Below are positions 1 through 8,215 of a stretch of DNA of 64,000 bases, piece after piece. Within the stretch, counting starts at the first letter, position 1. The number at the start of each line of letters is the position of its first letter. Below the pieces are notes generated by a model. It saw nothing but the letters and a program-made list of their open reading frames with translations. It was not told the DNA's origin and searched no databases. The translations under genes were made by a program, and so were the position numbers. The DNA is from Micromonospora_H sonneratiae (lineage in GTDB: Bacteria > Actinomycetota > Actinomycetes > Mycobacteriales > Micromonosporaceae). The stretch spans positions 1 to 64,000 of the forward strand of contig NZ_JBHTMP010000019.1 of the NCBI RefSeq assembly GCF_042679305.1, given 5' to 3'.

Positions 1-1352
1 CGCTGCTGCCGGCCGCAGCAGAGTCGGGCACGCCGGCCACCGTACCCCCGCAGCCCGGGCCGACCGTACCGGCGACCCCTGCGCCGCCGCCGCCGTCGTC
101 GGCCGGCCACTATCCGCCGAGCCCGTGGCATTCGGCCTACCGGCCCGACGTCCACCAGAACCAGCCCGGTTGGACCGGCAACCCGGCGTACCTCAGTCAG
201 CCGGGAGTCGTACCTCCGCTGCCAGCGAACCACGGCCCTGGACACCCGCCGGTCTGGGCCCAGGTCCCTGCGGCGTCCGCGCCCGCGTCCCGTCCGGGGC
301 GGCTCGGCCGGATGGCGGCGGGTGCCGCCGCCGCGTTGGTCCTCATGGTCGGCTCGGGCATCGCCGGTGGGGCGATCGCCCTGGCTGTGAACGACGGTCC
401 GACGGACGGTGGACGGACCTACACCGCCGCGCCGATCATCAATGGCGCGGACCTGCCGAAGATCGCCGCCGCCGTGGAGAACAGCGTCGTCTCGATCACC
501 ACCGGCAACGGGGAGGGTTCGGGTGTGGTGCTGTCCGAGGACGGCTACGTCCTGACGAACAACCATGTCGTGGCCAGCGGCAGCGGTGACCGGGTCAAGG
601 TGATCTTCGCCGACGGCAAGAATGCCAACGCGAAGGTCGTCGGTACCGATCCGAAGACCGACCTGGCCGTACTCAAGGTCGACGGGGTCTCGGGTCTGGC
701 CGCCGCCACCCTCGGCGACAGCGACGCCATGCAGGTGGGTGACACGGTGCTGGCGTTGGGCAGCCCGCTGGGCCTACAAGGATCGGTGACCGCCGGCATC
801 ATCAGCGCCCGGGACCGGACGATCCGTGCCGGTGGTGACGACCAGCAGGGCGCGCCCGGGCAGCAGCGTACGGGGGTCACTTCCATCTCGGGACTGTTGC
901 AGACCGACGCCCCGATCAACCCGGGCAACTCCGGCGGTGCTCTGGTCAACACCAGGGGTGAGGTGATCGGCATCAACACGGCCATCGCCACCAGTGGGCA
1001 GAGCAACGGCAACATCGGTGTCGGGTTCGCCATTCCGAGCAACAAGGCCAAGTCGGTGGCGGACACCCTGCGGGCGGGCGGGAAGGTCAGTCACCCGTCG
1101 CTGGGGGTGGGGGTGGGCACAGCCGAGGAGGGCGGTGCTCTCATCAGTTCGGTGACTCCGGGGAGCCCGGCGGCCAAGGCCGGCCTACAGGTGGGGGACA
1201 TCGTCACCCGCTTCGGCGGAAAGGTGATCAACGATTCCAACGATCTGGTGGCGGCCGTACAGGCCGGCAAGGTCGGCGATCGGGTCGATCTGATCTTCCT
1301 GCGAAATGACGCGGAAAAGTCGGCAACCGTAACGCTCGCGGAAACGTCCTAA
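1..1352 (+). CDS. Membrane-anchored HtrA/DegP-type serine protease with PDZ domain (5' partial)
   Basis: The open frame enters from the left edge, so the true start lies outside the window. The first ~100 visible codons are rich in Pro, Ala and Gly (cytoplasmic tail). They are followed by one hydrophobic segment encoded at about nt 312-390, then an extracytoplasmic trypsin-like domain. The catalytic triad is visible: His in NNHVV (codon at nt 564), Asp in TDLAVLKV (nt 660) and Ser in GNSGGAL (nt 930). A C-terminal PDZ domain follows (about nt 1090-1340, with LGVGVG and GLQVGDIV motifs). This is the usual layout of actinobacterial HtrA/PepD proteases, which degrade or chaperone misfolded exported proteins. 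An ATG at nt 312 exists, but starting there would remove the cytoplasmic tail typical of the family. Assignment is secure; the paralogue and its substrate are not known. Confidence 0.93.
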   Translation, partial: LLPAAAESGTPATVPPQPGPTVPATPAPPPPSSAGHYPPSPWHSAYRPDVHQNQPGWTGNPAYLSQPGVVPPLPANHGPGHPPVWAQVPAASAPASRPGRLGRMAAGAAAALVLMVGSGIAGGAIALAVNDGPTDGGRTYTAAPIINGADLPKIAAAVENSVVSITTGNGEGSGVVLSEDGYVLTNNHVVASGSGDRVKVIFADGKNANAKVVGTDPKTDLAVLKVDGVSGLAAATLGDSDAMQVGDTVLALGSPLGLQGSVTAGIISARDRTIRAGGDDQQGAPGQQRTGVTSISGLLQTDAPINPGNSGGALVNTRGEVIGINTAIATSGQSNGNIGVGFAIPSNKAKSVADTLRAGGKVSHPSLGVGVGTAEEGGALISSVTPGSPAAKAGLQVGDIVTRFGGKVINDSNDLVAAVQAGKVGDRVDLIFLRNDAEKSATVTLAETS

Positions 1353-1375
1353 CAGCAAGCGCGTGCGCTGGAGGG

Positions 1376-1381
1376 TATAAT
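1376..1381 (+). promoter_or_regulatory. Consensus -10 hexamer (TATAAT) after the htrA-like gene
   Basis: A perfect TATAAT stands 24 bases after the protease stop codon, inside a short imperfect dyad (GGAG...CTCC). No good TTGACA-like -35 box is seen 16-19 bases upstream. A transcript from here would first cross the strong hairpin at 1434-1482, so it would make a short RNA or an attenuated leader for the BON gene. Confidence 0.35.
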
Positions 1382-1433
1382 CTCCCACAAAAGGGATGTT
1401 CTCCCTCCCTGTTGAGCCCTGTCTCCTCCCCAT

Positions 1434-1482
1434 TGGCGGCGGGTGGTGTGACCAAGGGGGTTGGTCACACCACCCGCCGCCA
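1434..1482. terminator. 22-bp perfect stem-loop with GGGGG loop
   Basis: The arms 1434-1455 and 1461-1482 are perfectly complementary and close a five-base G loop; TTTT follows at 1486-1489. It lies 80 bases after the protease stop and is a good intrinsic-type terminator for that gene, or for a short RNA starting near 1388. The rest of the 400-base gap (1353-1755) holds no supportable gene. Confidence 0.75.
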
Positions 1483-1755
1483 GCCTTTTCGCCAGTCGAA
1501 TCCCCGGCTGCTCGCGCTCGGGGTCGACTACAACATCCTGCTGGCGGTCGGCTGGGTGGATGCCGTGGTGGCGCTGCCGGCGGTGCGCGAGCCGGGCAGG
1601 TAGGACCCGCTGGTGCTTGATGCAGCCTGGCATGGTTGGCCCCGTTACGTGAGGATCTGCCGGTCTGTTCACCTTCTCCGGGGGAGGGGCCCTCATCCCG
1701 CCCGGAAGCAGGATCGGGGTGAGACGGAGGACCAGCGCGTGGGAGGAGTCCGCCA

Positions 1756-2433
1756 ATGACCACGTCGACCATGCCCCGTACCGACGAGGAGATCCAGCGC
1801 GATGTGCTGGACGAGTTGGGCTGGAATGCGTGGGTGCAGCCCAACGAGGTTGGTGTCTCCGTCAACGGGGGCATCGTCACCCTGACCGGCTGGGTGGACA
1901 GCTACGCCAAGAAGTGGGCGGCGGAGAAGGCGGCGCACCGGCTGCGGGGGGTGACCGCCGTGGCCAACGACATCGAGGTGCGGTTGCCGGGTTCGGCTGA
2001 GCGGAGCGACAGCGAGATCGCCATGGCCGCCAGCCGGGGACTGGAGTGGGACGCCTTCGTACCGGCCGAGCAGCTCGACGTGACGGTGTCCAACGGCTGG
2101 GTGATGCTGCGCGGCGAGGTGGAGTGGGGATACCAACGCCGGGCCGCCGAACGTACCGCCCGCCGACTCTCGGGTGTCCGTGGCGTCACCAACCTCATCG
2201 CCGTACGGCCCGGAATGCCACCCTCCGCCGAAAGCATCAAACGGGACATCGGGGACGCGTTGCGTCGTACGATGCAGGCCGACGTCGACCAGATCGTCAT
2301 CGACGTGCAGGGCGATCTCGTCACGCTGACCGGTACCGTCCGATCCTGGATGGAGAAGGAAGCAGCGGAACGGGCCGCCTGGTCCGCGCCCGGGGTCAGT
2401 TCCGTGGCCGACCGGCTGAAGTTGGCCGTCTGA
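1756..2433 (+). CDS. Triple BON-domain protein
   Basis: This 225-residue protein is built from three consecutive BON domains (about residues 10-75, 78-148 and 150-222). Each has the alpha-beta-beta pattern and the signature of a turn followed by VTLTG or VMLRG and a Gly-Val positive-edge strand (for example GGIVTLTGWV). BON domains (OsmY/nodulation type) bind phospholipid surfaces or potassium, and many such proteins are stress-induced. There is no signal peptide or membrane segment, so the protein is probably cytoplasmic or peripheral. The ATG is preceded by GGGAGGAG at 1741-1748, a good ribosome binding site. The glycosyltransferase gene follows about 100 bases downstream on the same strand. 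The family is clear; the exact role is not. Confidence 0.9.
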   Translation: MTTSTMPRTDEEIQRDVLDELGWNAWVQPNEVGVSVNGGIVTLTGWVDSYAKKWAAEKAAHRLRGVTAVANDIEVRLPGSAERSDSEIAMAASRGLEWDAFVPAEQLDVTVSNGWVMLRGEVEWGYQRRAAERTARRLSGVRGVTNLIAVRPGMPPSAESIKRDIGDALRRTMQADVDQIVIDVQGDLVTLTGTVRSWMEKEAAERAAWSAPGVSSVADRLKLAV

Positions 2434-2534
2434 GCACCCCGCTGCCGGCGAATGGTCTGGGCAGGGTTGTCCTCGCTGGATCGGGGAACCCGCAGTCGTC
2501 CAGCCTGCTGGAGCTATCCGGAGGGCTCGTTGTC

Positions 2535-3644
2535 GTGAACCAGATTCCGCTCGACCGATCCCGCCAGTCCGGGCCGTTGCGGATCGCCATGGTCGTGCCC
2601 CCGTGGTACGAGGTTCCGCCGCCCGGATACGGCGGGCTGGAACAGGTGTGCGCGGCGCTGGTGGACGGTCTGGTGGCGTTGGGGCATGACGTGACCCTGT
2701 TCGGGGCCGGGATTTGGACCGGGACCAGTGGTCGGTACGTCTCGACCGAGCCGCAGGTGCAGAGCCACCGCCTCGGTCAGGTGTTGCCGGAGTTGACCCA
2801 CCTGGCCCGGGTCAACCAGATGATCACACCGGATGCGTACGACGTGGTCCACGACCACACCACCATCGGTCCGCTGGTCGCCCTTCAGCGGCCGGTCCCC
2901 ACCGTGGCCACGGTGCACGGTGACCCGGCCAGTGAACTCGGCGACATCCTTCGCGACGTACACCCGTCGGTTGGGCTGGTGGCGATCTCGGAGGCGCAGC
3001 GACGACTCGTACCGGACCTGCCCTGGGCCAGTGTCGTGCACAACGGGATGAGCGTCGACGACATGCCGCGCAAGTCGGAACCCGGTACCGGGCCGGTGCT
3101 GTGGTTGGCCCGGTTCAGCGAGGACAAGGGACCTGACCTGGCGATCCGGGCCTGTCGCGAGGCCGGGTTGCCCCTGGTGTTGGCGGGCAAGTGTTCCGAA
3201 TCCTCGGAGCGGGACTACCTCACCGAGGTGATCGAGCCGATGTTGGGGCCGGACGTGACGCTGCTGCGGGACCCCGATCGGGAGACCTGCCTCGACCTGC
3301 TGCTGGCGGCTCGCTGCATGGTCATGCCGATCCGGTGGGAGGAACCGTTCGGCATGGTCATGGTCGAGGCGATGTCCGCCGGTACGCCGGTGGTGGCGCT
3401 GAACCGGGGGGCGGTGCCGGAGTTGATCCGTTCCGGTGTGACCGGGGTGATCTGCGATGAGCCCGCCGAGTTGCCCGGGGCGCTGCTGGCCGCTGGACGT
3501 CTCGATCCCGCCGACTGTGTCCGGCACGCACGCGACGAGTTCTCCGCCGACCGGATGGCGCGCGGCTACGAGGCGGTCTACCGGCGCTGGATGGTGCGGC
3601 AGCCCACACTGCGCCCGGATCTGATCTCGCCGCTGTCCCGTTGA
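2535..3644 (+). CDS. GT4-family glycosyltransferase
   Basis: This is a retaining GT-B glycosyltransferase of 369 residues. The N-terminal Rossmann half opens with RIAMVVPPWYEVPP and the donor-site loop YGGLEQV (about residues 29-35). The C-terminal half carries the EX7E motif, EPFGMVMVE (Glu270 and Glu278), followed by AGTPVVALNRGAVPE, typical of family 4 (sugar nucleotide binding). The frame is open much further upstream, but that stretch overlaps the BON gene. GTG at 2535 with GGAGG at 2519-2523 gives a normal N-terminus. It would transfer a hexose from a nucleotide sugar to an unknown lipid or glycan acceptor in the cytoplasm. Acceptor and donor cannot be read from the sequence. Confidence 0.88.
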   Translation: MNQIPLDRSRQSGPLRIAMVVPPWYEVPPPGYGGLEQVCAALVDGLVALGHDVTLFGAGIWTGTSGRYVSTEPQVQSHRLGQVLPELTHLARVNQMITPDAYDVVHDHTTIGPLVALQRPVPTVATVHGDPASELGDILRDVHPSVGLVAISEAQRRLVPDLPWASVVHNGMSVDDMPRKSEPGTGPVLWLARFSEDKGPDLAIRACREAGLPLVLAGKCSESSERDYLTEVIEPMLGPDVTLLRDPDRETCLDLLLAARCMVMPIRWEEPFGMVMVEAMSAGTPVVALNRGAVPELIRSGVTGVICDEPAELPGALLAAGRLDPADCVRHARDEFSADRMARGYEAVYRRWMVRQPTLRPDLISPLSR

Positions 3645-3852
3645 CCAGCGGGCAACATCCCCGGTCCCCACCCGCGTCGCGCAGCACCGCCAGTCGTGGA
3701 CGTAGGCGTGGGTGAACATCCGCCTGGCTGCCTGCTGATTGCCGCCGTACGTCGTCGACGCCGGTCCATCCCGCCCGCTCCATCCCGCCCGCTCCCCGCC
3801 CACGAGGTATCCGACCGGCCTGCCCCGGGCTCGGTCGCGCCCTGGGACCAGT

Positions 3853-4391
3853 CTGGACAGAAACAGTTAACAGTCCTAATAATTAGAGCCTCTTGTTGAT
3901 GTCCGTGGATGTTTGGCTTGGTGGGAGGGTCGGATGAGGAGACGGTCCAGATCGTTGGTGTTGGGTTTGGTGGCGGGGTTGGTGGCGGCGCTCGGGGTGT
4001 TCTGGGTGTCGTTGCCGGCGTTTGCTGCTGGTCCGACGGCGTCGTTCGTGAAGGTGTCGGATTGGGGTTCGGGTTGGGAGGGTCGGTACACGATTACGAA
4101 TGGTGGGTCGTCGGCCTTGTCGTCGTGGTCGGTGGTGTTTGATCTTCCGGCGGGGACGTCGATGGGTTCGTATTGGGATGCGTTGTTGTCGTCGTCGGGG
4201 CAGCGGCATACGTTTTCGAATCGGTCGTGGAATGGTTCGGTTCCGCCGGGTGGGTCGGTGTCGTTCGGGTTTTTGGCGACTGGTTCTGGTTCTCCGGTGG
4301 GTTGTCTGTTGAATGGTGCGCCGTGTGGTGGTGTGGATCCGACGACGCCGCCGCCGACGGGGACGGGGAATCCGACCACCCCACCACCCAC
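3853..4391 (+). repeat. Promoter-signal-CBM2-linker cassette, copy A
   Basis: This stretch matches 48350-48888 at a constant offset of 44,497 bases. Translations in all three forward frames are the same through the CBM2 region, so the DNA itself is the same there. I see three substitutions in the untranslated leader (around 3889-3896) and one in the linker (G at 4367, T at 48864). The copy covers the untranslated leader, the signal peptide, the CBM2 and the first part of the Pro/Thr linker; similarity stops abruptly at 4391. Inside the cassette many codons end in T or are TTG/TCG, unlike the GC-ending codons before and after it. Confidence 0.93.
3858..3890 (+). promoter_or_regulatory. AT-rich leader/promoter box of the CBM2 chitinase cassette
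   Basis: An unusually AT-rich block (ACAGTTAACAGTCCTAATAA and following bases) stands about 45-75 bases upstream of the chitinase start and is repeated base for base upstream of the second chitinase (48355-48387). Conservation between the two copies and its position suggest a promoter or operator. It does not match the known Streptomyces chitin-induction direct repeats. The 200 bases before it (3645-3852) contain nothing I can assign. Confidence 0.5.
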
Positions 4392-5472
4392 CACGTTGCC
4401 CCCGACGAGTCTGCCCCCGACCACCACCCCGCCCCCGGTCGGTGGGCTACCGAAGCATGCGTTGATCGGTTACCTGCACGCCAGCTTCGCCAACGGATCC
4501 GGCTACCTGCGGATGGCCGACGTACCGTCCGAATGGGACATCATCAACCTCGCCTTCGGTGAGCCGACCTCAGCCACCTCCGGTGACATCAGGTTCCAGC
4601 TCTGCCCGGTCAGCGAATGTCCCGGGGTGGAGACCGAGGCCGAGTTCATCGCCGCGATCCGTGCCAAACAGCAGCAGGGCAAGAAGGTGCTCATCTCCAT
4701 CGGCGGGCAGAACGGCCAGGTCCAGTTGACGACGACCGCCGCCCGGGACGCCTTCGTCCGTTCCGTCGGCGCGATCATCGACCGGTACGGCCTGGACGGC
4801 CTGGACATCGACTTCGAGGGCCACTCGCTGTCCCTGAACACCGGCGACACCGACTTCAGGAACCCCACCAGCCCGGTGATCGTCAATCTGATCTCCGCCG
4901 TACGGACGCTCAAGCAGCGGTACGGTGCGGACTTCGTACTCACGATGGCACCGGAGACCTTCTTCGTGCAGCTCGGCTACCAGTTCTACGGATCCGGTCC
5001 CTGGGGCGGGCAGGATCCCCGCGCCGGGGCGTACCTGCCGGTCATCTACGCGCTGCGCAACGACATCACGGTGCTGCACGTGCAGGACTACAACTCCGGC
5101 CCGATCATGGGGCTGGACAACCAGTACCACAACATGGGGAGCGCGGACTTCCACATCGCGATGACCGACATGCTGCTGGCCGGGTTCCCGGTCGCCGGCA
5201 ATCCCGCCAACATGTTCCCGCCACTACGACCCGAGCAGGTGGCGTTCGGTACGCCGGCAGCCGTCAGCGCGGGCAACGGCTACGTGGCCCCGGCCGGGGT
5301 CCAGGCAGCGGTCAACTGTCTGGTCCGTGGCACCAGTTGCGGCAGCTACGTACCGCGTAGCGGCACCAGCCCCGGCTTCCGGGGACTGATGACCTGGTCG
5401 ATCAACTGGGACCGTTACTACGGCTGGGAGTTCAAGAACAACCACGAGCCGTTCCTCAACGCCCTGCCGTGA
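3934..5472 (+). CDS. Secreted CBM2-GH18 chitinase A
   Basis: This is an extracellular chitinase of 512 residues. A Sec signal peptide (MRRRSRS then a hydrophobic core) is probably cleaved after LPAFAA at about residue 32. A CBM2 module follows (about 33-133; the conserved NRSWNG and YWDAL segments are visible, with a Cys pair near its end), then a Pro/Thr linker (about 134-170). The GH18 barrel fills the rest: the catalytic DxxDxDxE motif is DGLDIDFE with the proton donor Glu295, and LISIGG is the upstream barrel strand. GH18 enzymes cut chitin with substrate assistance, releasing GlcNAc oligomers. ATG 3934 has GGGAGG at 3923-3928; an upstream in-frame TTG at 3913 is less likely. Residues 1 to about 146 are nearly identical to the protein at 48431, whereas the catalytic domains differ. 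Confidence 0.95.
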   Translation: MRRRSRSLVLGLVAGLVAALGVFWVSLPAFAAGPTASFVKVSDWGSGWEGRYTITNGGSSALSSWSVVFDLPAGTSMGSYWDALLSSSGQRHTFSNRSWNGSVPPGGSVSFGFLATGSGSPVGCLLNGAPCGGVDPTTPPPTGTGNPTTPPPTTLPPTSLPPTTTPPPVGGLPKHALIGYLHASFANGSGYLRMADVPSEWDIINLAFGEPTSATSGDIRFQLCPVSECPGVETEAEFIAAIRAKQQQGKKVLISIGGQNGQVQLTTTAARDAFVRSVGAIIDRYGLDGLDIDFEGHSLSLNTGDTDFRNPTSPVIVNLISAVRTLKQRYGADFVLTMAPETFFVQLGYQFYGSGPWGGQDPRAGAYLPVIYALRNDITVLHVQDYNSGPIMGLDNQYHNMGSADFHIAMTDMLLAGFPVAGNPANMFPPLRPEQVAFGTPAAVSAGNGYVAPAGVQAAVNCLVRGTSCGSYVPRSGTSPGFRGLMTWSINWDRYYGWEFKNNHEPFLNALP

Positions 5473-5479
5473 GGTGTCA

Positions 5480-5524
5480 GGAAGGGCCCTTTCACGGTAG
5501 AAAGCGCTAAGAAGGGGCCCTTCC
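5480..5524. terminator. GGAAGGGCCC palindromic element, copy 1 (reverse orientation)
   Basis: The arms 5480-5493 and 5511-5524 pair with one mismatch. The loop reads ACGGTAGAAAGCGCTAA, the reverse complement of the loop in copies at 32.6, 43.4 and 48.3 kb. It fills the gap between the convergent chitinase and kinase genes (stops at 5472 and 5526) and would act as a two-way terminator. Confidence 0.85.
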
Positions 5525-5525
5525 C

Positions 5526-7142
5526 TTACAACGCGGCGAGCTGGGCGAGAGCAGCGTCGAGCTGCCGGGCATGGTCGGCGCTGATCGAACCTTCGACGAC
5601 CCGTATAGCGATCTTCTCGCGTATCCCGGCCACCGGCTCGGCCAGGACGGTCGGACCGCCAGCCAACGTCGCCCGTAGGTTCCGTACCTGGTTGCGCAGG
5701 TCGACCCCGACGTCGTGCCGGATCGCCCCGGAGGAGACCCCATCGTCGATCACCTGATCGAGGCGGGCCATCGCCTCGACCAGACTCGCCGGGACCGCCG
5801 TCGCTGGGGTTGCCGGCGGTGGCGGCGATGCTGTGGCCGACGGAGACGAGCCCGGTGCGGGGGACCCGGGTCCGGGTAGCTGCCCGGGGTCGGGGACCGC
5901 TGTGGTCGGCAGCACCGGATGCTGCTGCGGTCGGTTGGCCGAGGAGGCAGCCAGTACGGCGGCCACGAACGCGACCACGGCCAGGAGCCCGGCCACGACC
6001 AGACCGGTGATCGTCCGGACCGGGAGCTGCCGTGGCTGGCCGGTCCCCGGTGTCTGCGGCCCGACCGACGCGGCGTCCAGCGTCGATGTCCCGGTCGTGG
6101 AAGTGCCGGTGGCGATCAGTCCGGTCGCCGACTGGTCCACGGCCGCCAGCGCAGTCGACTGGTCCACGGCTGCCAGCGCAGCGGTGGGACCAGCAGCGGT
6201 GGGACCAGCGGCGGAGGGACCAGCAGCGGTGGGACCAGCAGCGGTGGGACCAGCGGCGGAGGGAGCGGTGGGAGCAGCGACGGGATGGTCGGTCGGTACC
6301 GGGTCGGTGGACCGGAGTTGGTCACGTAGCGCCTGCCCGACCTGCCTGGCCGTCGGCCGGTCCGCCGGCACCCGGCACAGGCAGCGCCGGCAGAGGTCGG
6401 CTACCGCAGCGGGCAGGTTCGCCACGCTGGTCAGTGGCGGCATGGTGGCGGCCGGTGAACTGCTGGTCGCCAGGTCCTCCCAGGTGTCGGCGGGGAAGGG
6501 CACCCGGCCGGTGAGTGTCTCGTAGAGCAGGACACCCAGTGAGTAGACGTCGGTGGCCGGCTGCGCCGGGGTGCCGTCGAGACGTTCCGGCGCGACGTAC
6601 GACGGGGTGCCGAAGGTCGCCCCGTCCTCGTCGTCGTCCGGTGCGCCGGTCCAGGTGGCGATGCCGAAGTCGAGCACCTTGGCACCCGTCGCGGTCAGCA
6701 TGACGTTGGACGGCGTGATGTCCCGGTGCACGATGCCGAGCCGGTGGGCGGCGGCCAGTGCGTCGGCCACCTCGGCACACGTCCGCACCGCCTCGACCCA
6801 CGGCAGGGGGCCGTCGACCAGCCGGGTCGCCAACTCCTCGCCGGTCAGCAGCTCCAACACCACGAACGCGGTGACCGTACCGTCGGGGTCGATCGTTTCG
6901 CCGTAGTCGTGCACGGACGTGACGTTCGGGTGTACGAGTTGAGCGGCGGCCCGCGCCTCCTCGCGTACCAGGTTGCGGAACCTGGCGTCGGCGGCGAGTA
7001 CGGAGACCAGGACCTTCACCGCCACCACCCGGTCGAGCACCTCGTCCCGGGCTCGCCAGATCACCGACATGCCGCCGGCCCCGATCCGGTCGATGAGCCG
7101 GTATCTGCGGGCCAACAGGGCACCTGCGTGCAGCGCTGTCAT
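5526..7142 (-). CDS. Hanks-type serine/threonine protein kinase, membrane-spanning
   Basis: The 538-residue protein has an N-terminal kinase domain (about 10-270) with the Gly loop GAGGMS (21-26), ATP-binding Lys43 in AVKV, catalytic loop HRDITPSN (139-146) and DFG (158-160). The catalytic loop has Thr143 where most Hanks kinases have Lys. A low-complexity linker with tandem PTAAG and ALAAVDQS repeats follows, then one transmembrane helix (ITGLVVAGLLAVVAF) and an exterior C-terminal helical domain resembling FIMAH domains (SLVEAMARLDQVIDDG). There are no PASTA repeats, so this is not PknB proper. The start is taken as ATG 7142; a GTG four codons upstream is possible. Its substrates are unknown; the gene stands alone and diverges from the patatin gene. 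Confidence 0.92.
   Translation of the reverse strand: MTALHAGALLARRYRLIDRIGAGGMSVIWRARDEVLDRVVAVKVLVSVLAADARFRNLVREEARAAAQLVHPNVTSVHDYGETIDPDGTVTAFVVLELLTGEELATRLVDGPLPWVEAVRTCAEVADALAAAHRLGIVHRDITPSNVMLTATGAKVLDFGIATWTGAPDDDEDGATFGTPSYVAPERLDGTPAQPATDVYSLGVLLYETLTGRVPFPADTWEDLATSSSPAATMPPLTSVANLPAAVADLCRRCLCRVPADRPTARQVGQALRDQLRSTDPVPTDHPVAAPTAPSAAGPTAAGPTAAGPSAAGPTAAGPTAALAAVDQSTALAAVDQSATGLIATGTSTTGTSTLDAASVGPQTPGTGQPRQLPVRTITGLVVAGLLAVVAFVAAVLAASSANRPQQHPVLPTTAVPDPGQLPGPGSPAPGSSPSATASPPPPATPATAVPASLVEAMARLDQVIDDGVSSGAIRHDVGVDLRNQVRNLRATLAGGPTVLAEPVAGIREKIAIRVVEGSISADHARQLDAALAQLAAL
6130..6270. repeat. In-frame tandem repeats in the kinase linker
   Basis: Two ~30-bp units (ACTGGTCCACGG...) at about 6124-6180 are followed by six ~15-bp units (GCAGCGGTGGGACCA and variants) to about 6270. 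They encode ALAAVDQS-type and PTAAG-type repeats between the kinase domain and the membrane helix. Unit length is a multiple of three, so copy-number change would lengthen the linker without breaking the frame. Confidence 0.8.
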
Positions 7143-7369
7143 CGTGCGTCGCACCTGCCATCGAGAGGGGCGGGATTCCGTGCGGGGGTCGTATCAGGTT
7201 CTGCGTACGGCGACGACATGTCAACAGTGGGTTAACGAATGGTAGGGATTCAGGCCGGGACGCCACGACTCAGGGCTGCGGGTCGGGTGGCGGGCCGGGT
7301 GGTTGCCGGGGCTGGTCAGGGCGGTGCCCGTACCCACCGTCGGAGCGGACCGGTGCACCTCGTGCCAGG

Positions 7370-8215
7370 ATGAATGCCATGGTCAGCGGCCCAGTGGCGT
7401 TCGTTCTTGGTGGTGGCGGGGTACTCGGCGCGGTCGAGGTCGGCATGCTGCGGGCCCTGTTCCGCGCGGGTATCCGCCCGGATCTGGTGCTCGGTACGTC
7501 GATCGGCGCGGTGAACGGGGCACTGGTCGCGGCCGACCCGACCGAGGCGGTCACCGACCGGCTGGTCCGGCTCTGGGCCTCGCCCGAGGCCAGCGAGGTC
7601 TACGGCGACTCGGTCGCCCGACAACTGCGCCGTTTCGCCGCCCGTACGCATCTGCACTCGCCCCGGCCGCTGCGTCGGCTGTTGGAACGCGAACTGGGGG
7701 AGGACGCCACCTTCGCCGACCTCAAGGTGCCGTTCCACTGTTGTGCGGCCAGCATCGAGCGGGCCGCCGAGCACTGGTTCACCAGCGGGCCGCTGGTGGA
7801 CGCCGTACTGGCCTCGGCGTCGGTGCCGGGGCTGCTGCCGCCGGCCGAGATCGACGGTGAGCATTTCATCGACGGGGGGATCGTCAACTCGATCCCGATC
7901 GGTGAGGCGGTGCAGGGCGGCGCGAAGCAGATCTTCGTGCTCCAGGTCGGGCGGATCGAACGGCCGCTGACCCCGCCCCGCCGGCCCTGGGAGATCGCCC
8001 AGGTGGCCTTCGAGATCGCCCGCCGCCATCGGTTCGCCCGGGAGATGGCGGCGCTACCCGATGATGTGGATGTGCATGTTCTCCCGACCGGGGGACTGAA
8101 CCCCCGTGATGACAGTCCGTGGGCCTACCGTGACATGGCGGCCGTGGGACGGCGGATCAGCCGGGCCTACACCGCGTCCCGGCGGTATCTGGCGTCCCAT
8201 GTGGATGATTCCTGA
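7370..8215 (+). CDS. Patatin-like phospholipase
   Basis: This is a patatin-family lipid acyl hydrolase of 281 residues. It has the oxyanion loop LGGGGVLG (about 13-20), nucleophile elbow GTSIG with Ser44, and catalytic Asp168 in the DGG motif (HFIDGGIVNS), so it has an intact Ser-Asp dyad. There is no signal peptide, so it acts in the cytoplasm, probably on phospholipids. Two ATGs are possible: 7370 and 7379; AGGA at 7367-7370 is better placed for 7379, which would remove three residues. The stop codon overlaps the start of the acyltransferase gene by one base (TGATG), which indicates translational coupling and a shared lipid-remodelling role. Confidence 0.92.
   Translation: MNAMVSGPVAFVLGGGGVLGAVEVGMLRALFRAGIRPDLVLGTSIGAVNGALVAADPTEAVTDRLVRLWASPEASEVYGDSVARQLRRFAARTHLHSPRPLRRLLERELGEDATFADLKVPFHCCAASIERAAEHWFTSGPLVDAVLASASVPGLLPPAEIDGEHFIDGGIVNSIPIGEAVQGGAKQIFVLQVGRIERPLTPPRRPWEIAQVAFEIARRHRFAREMAALPDDVDVHVLPTGGLNPRDDSPWAYRDMAAVGRRISRAYTASRRYLASHVDDS

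Noticed and set aside
1412..1603. Short frame with LALGVDYNILL, similar to the conserved motif of MMPL transporters
   Set aside because: Only a dozen residues resemble the family and the preceding part is the terminator hairpin; at best a relic fragment, too little to annotate.
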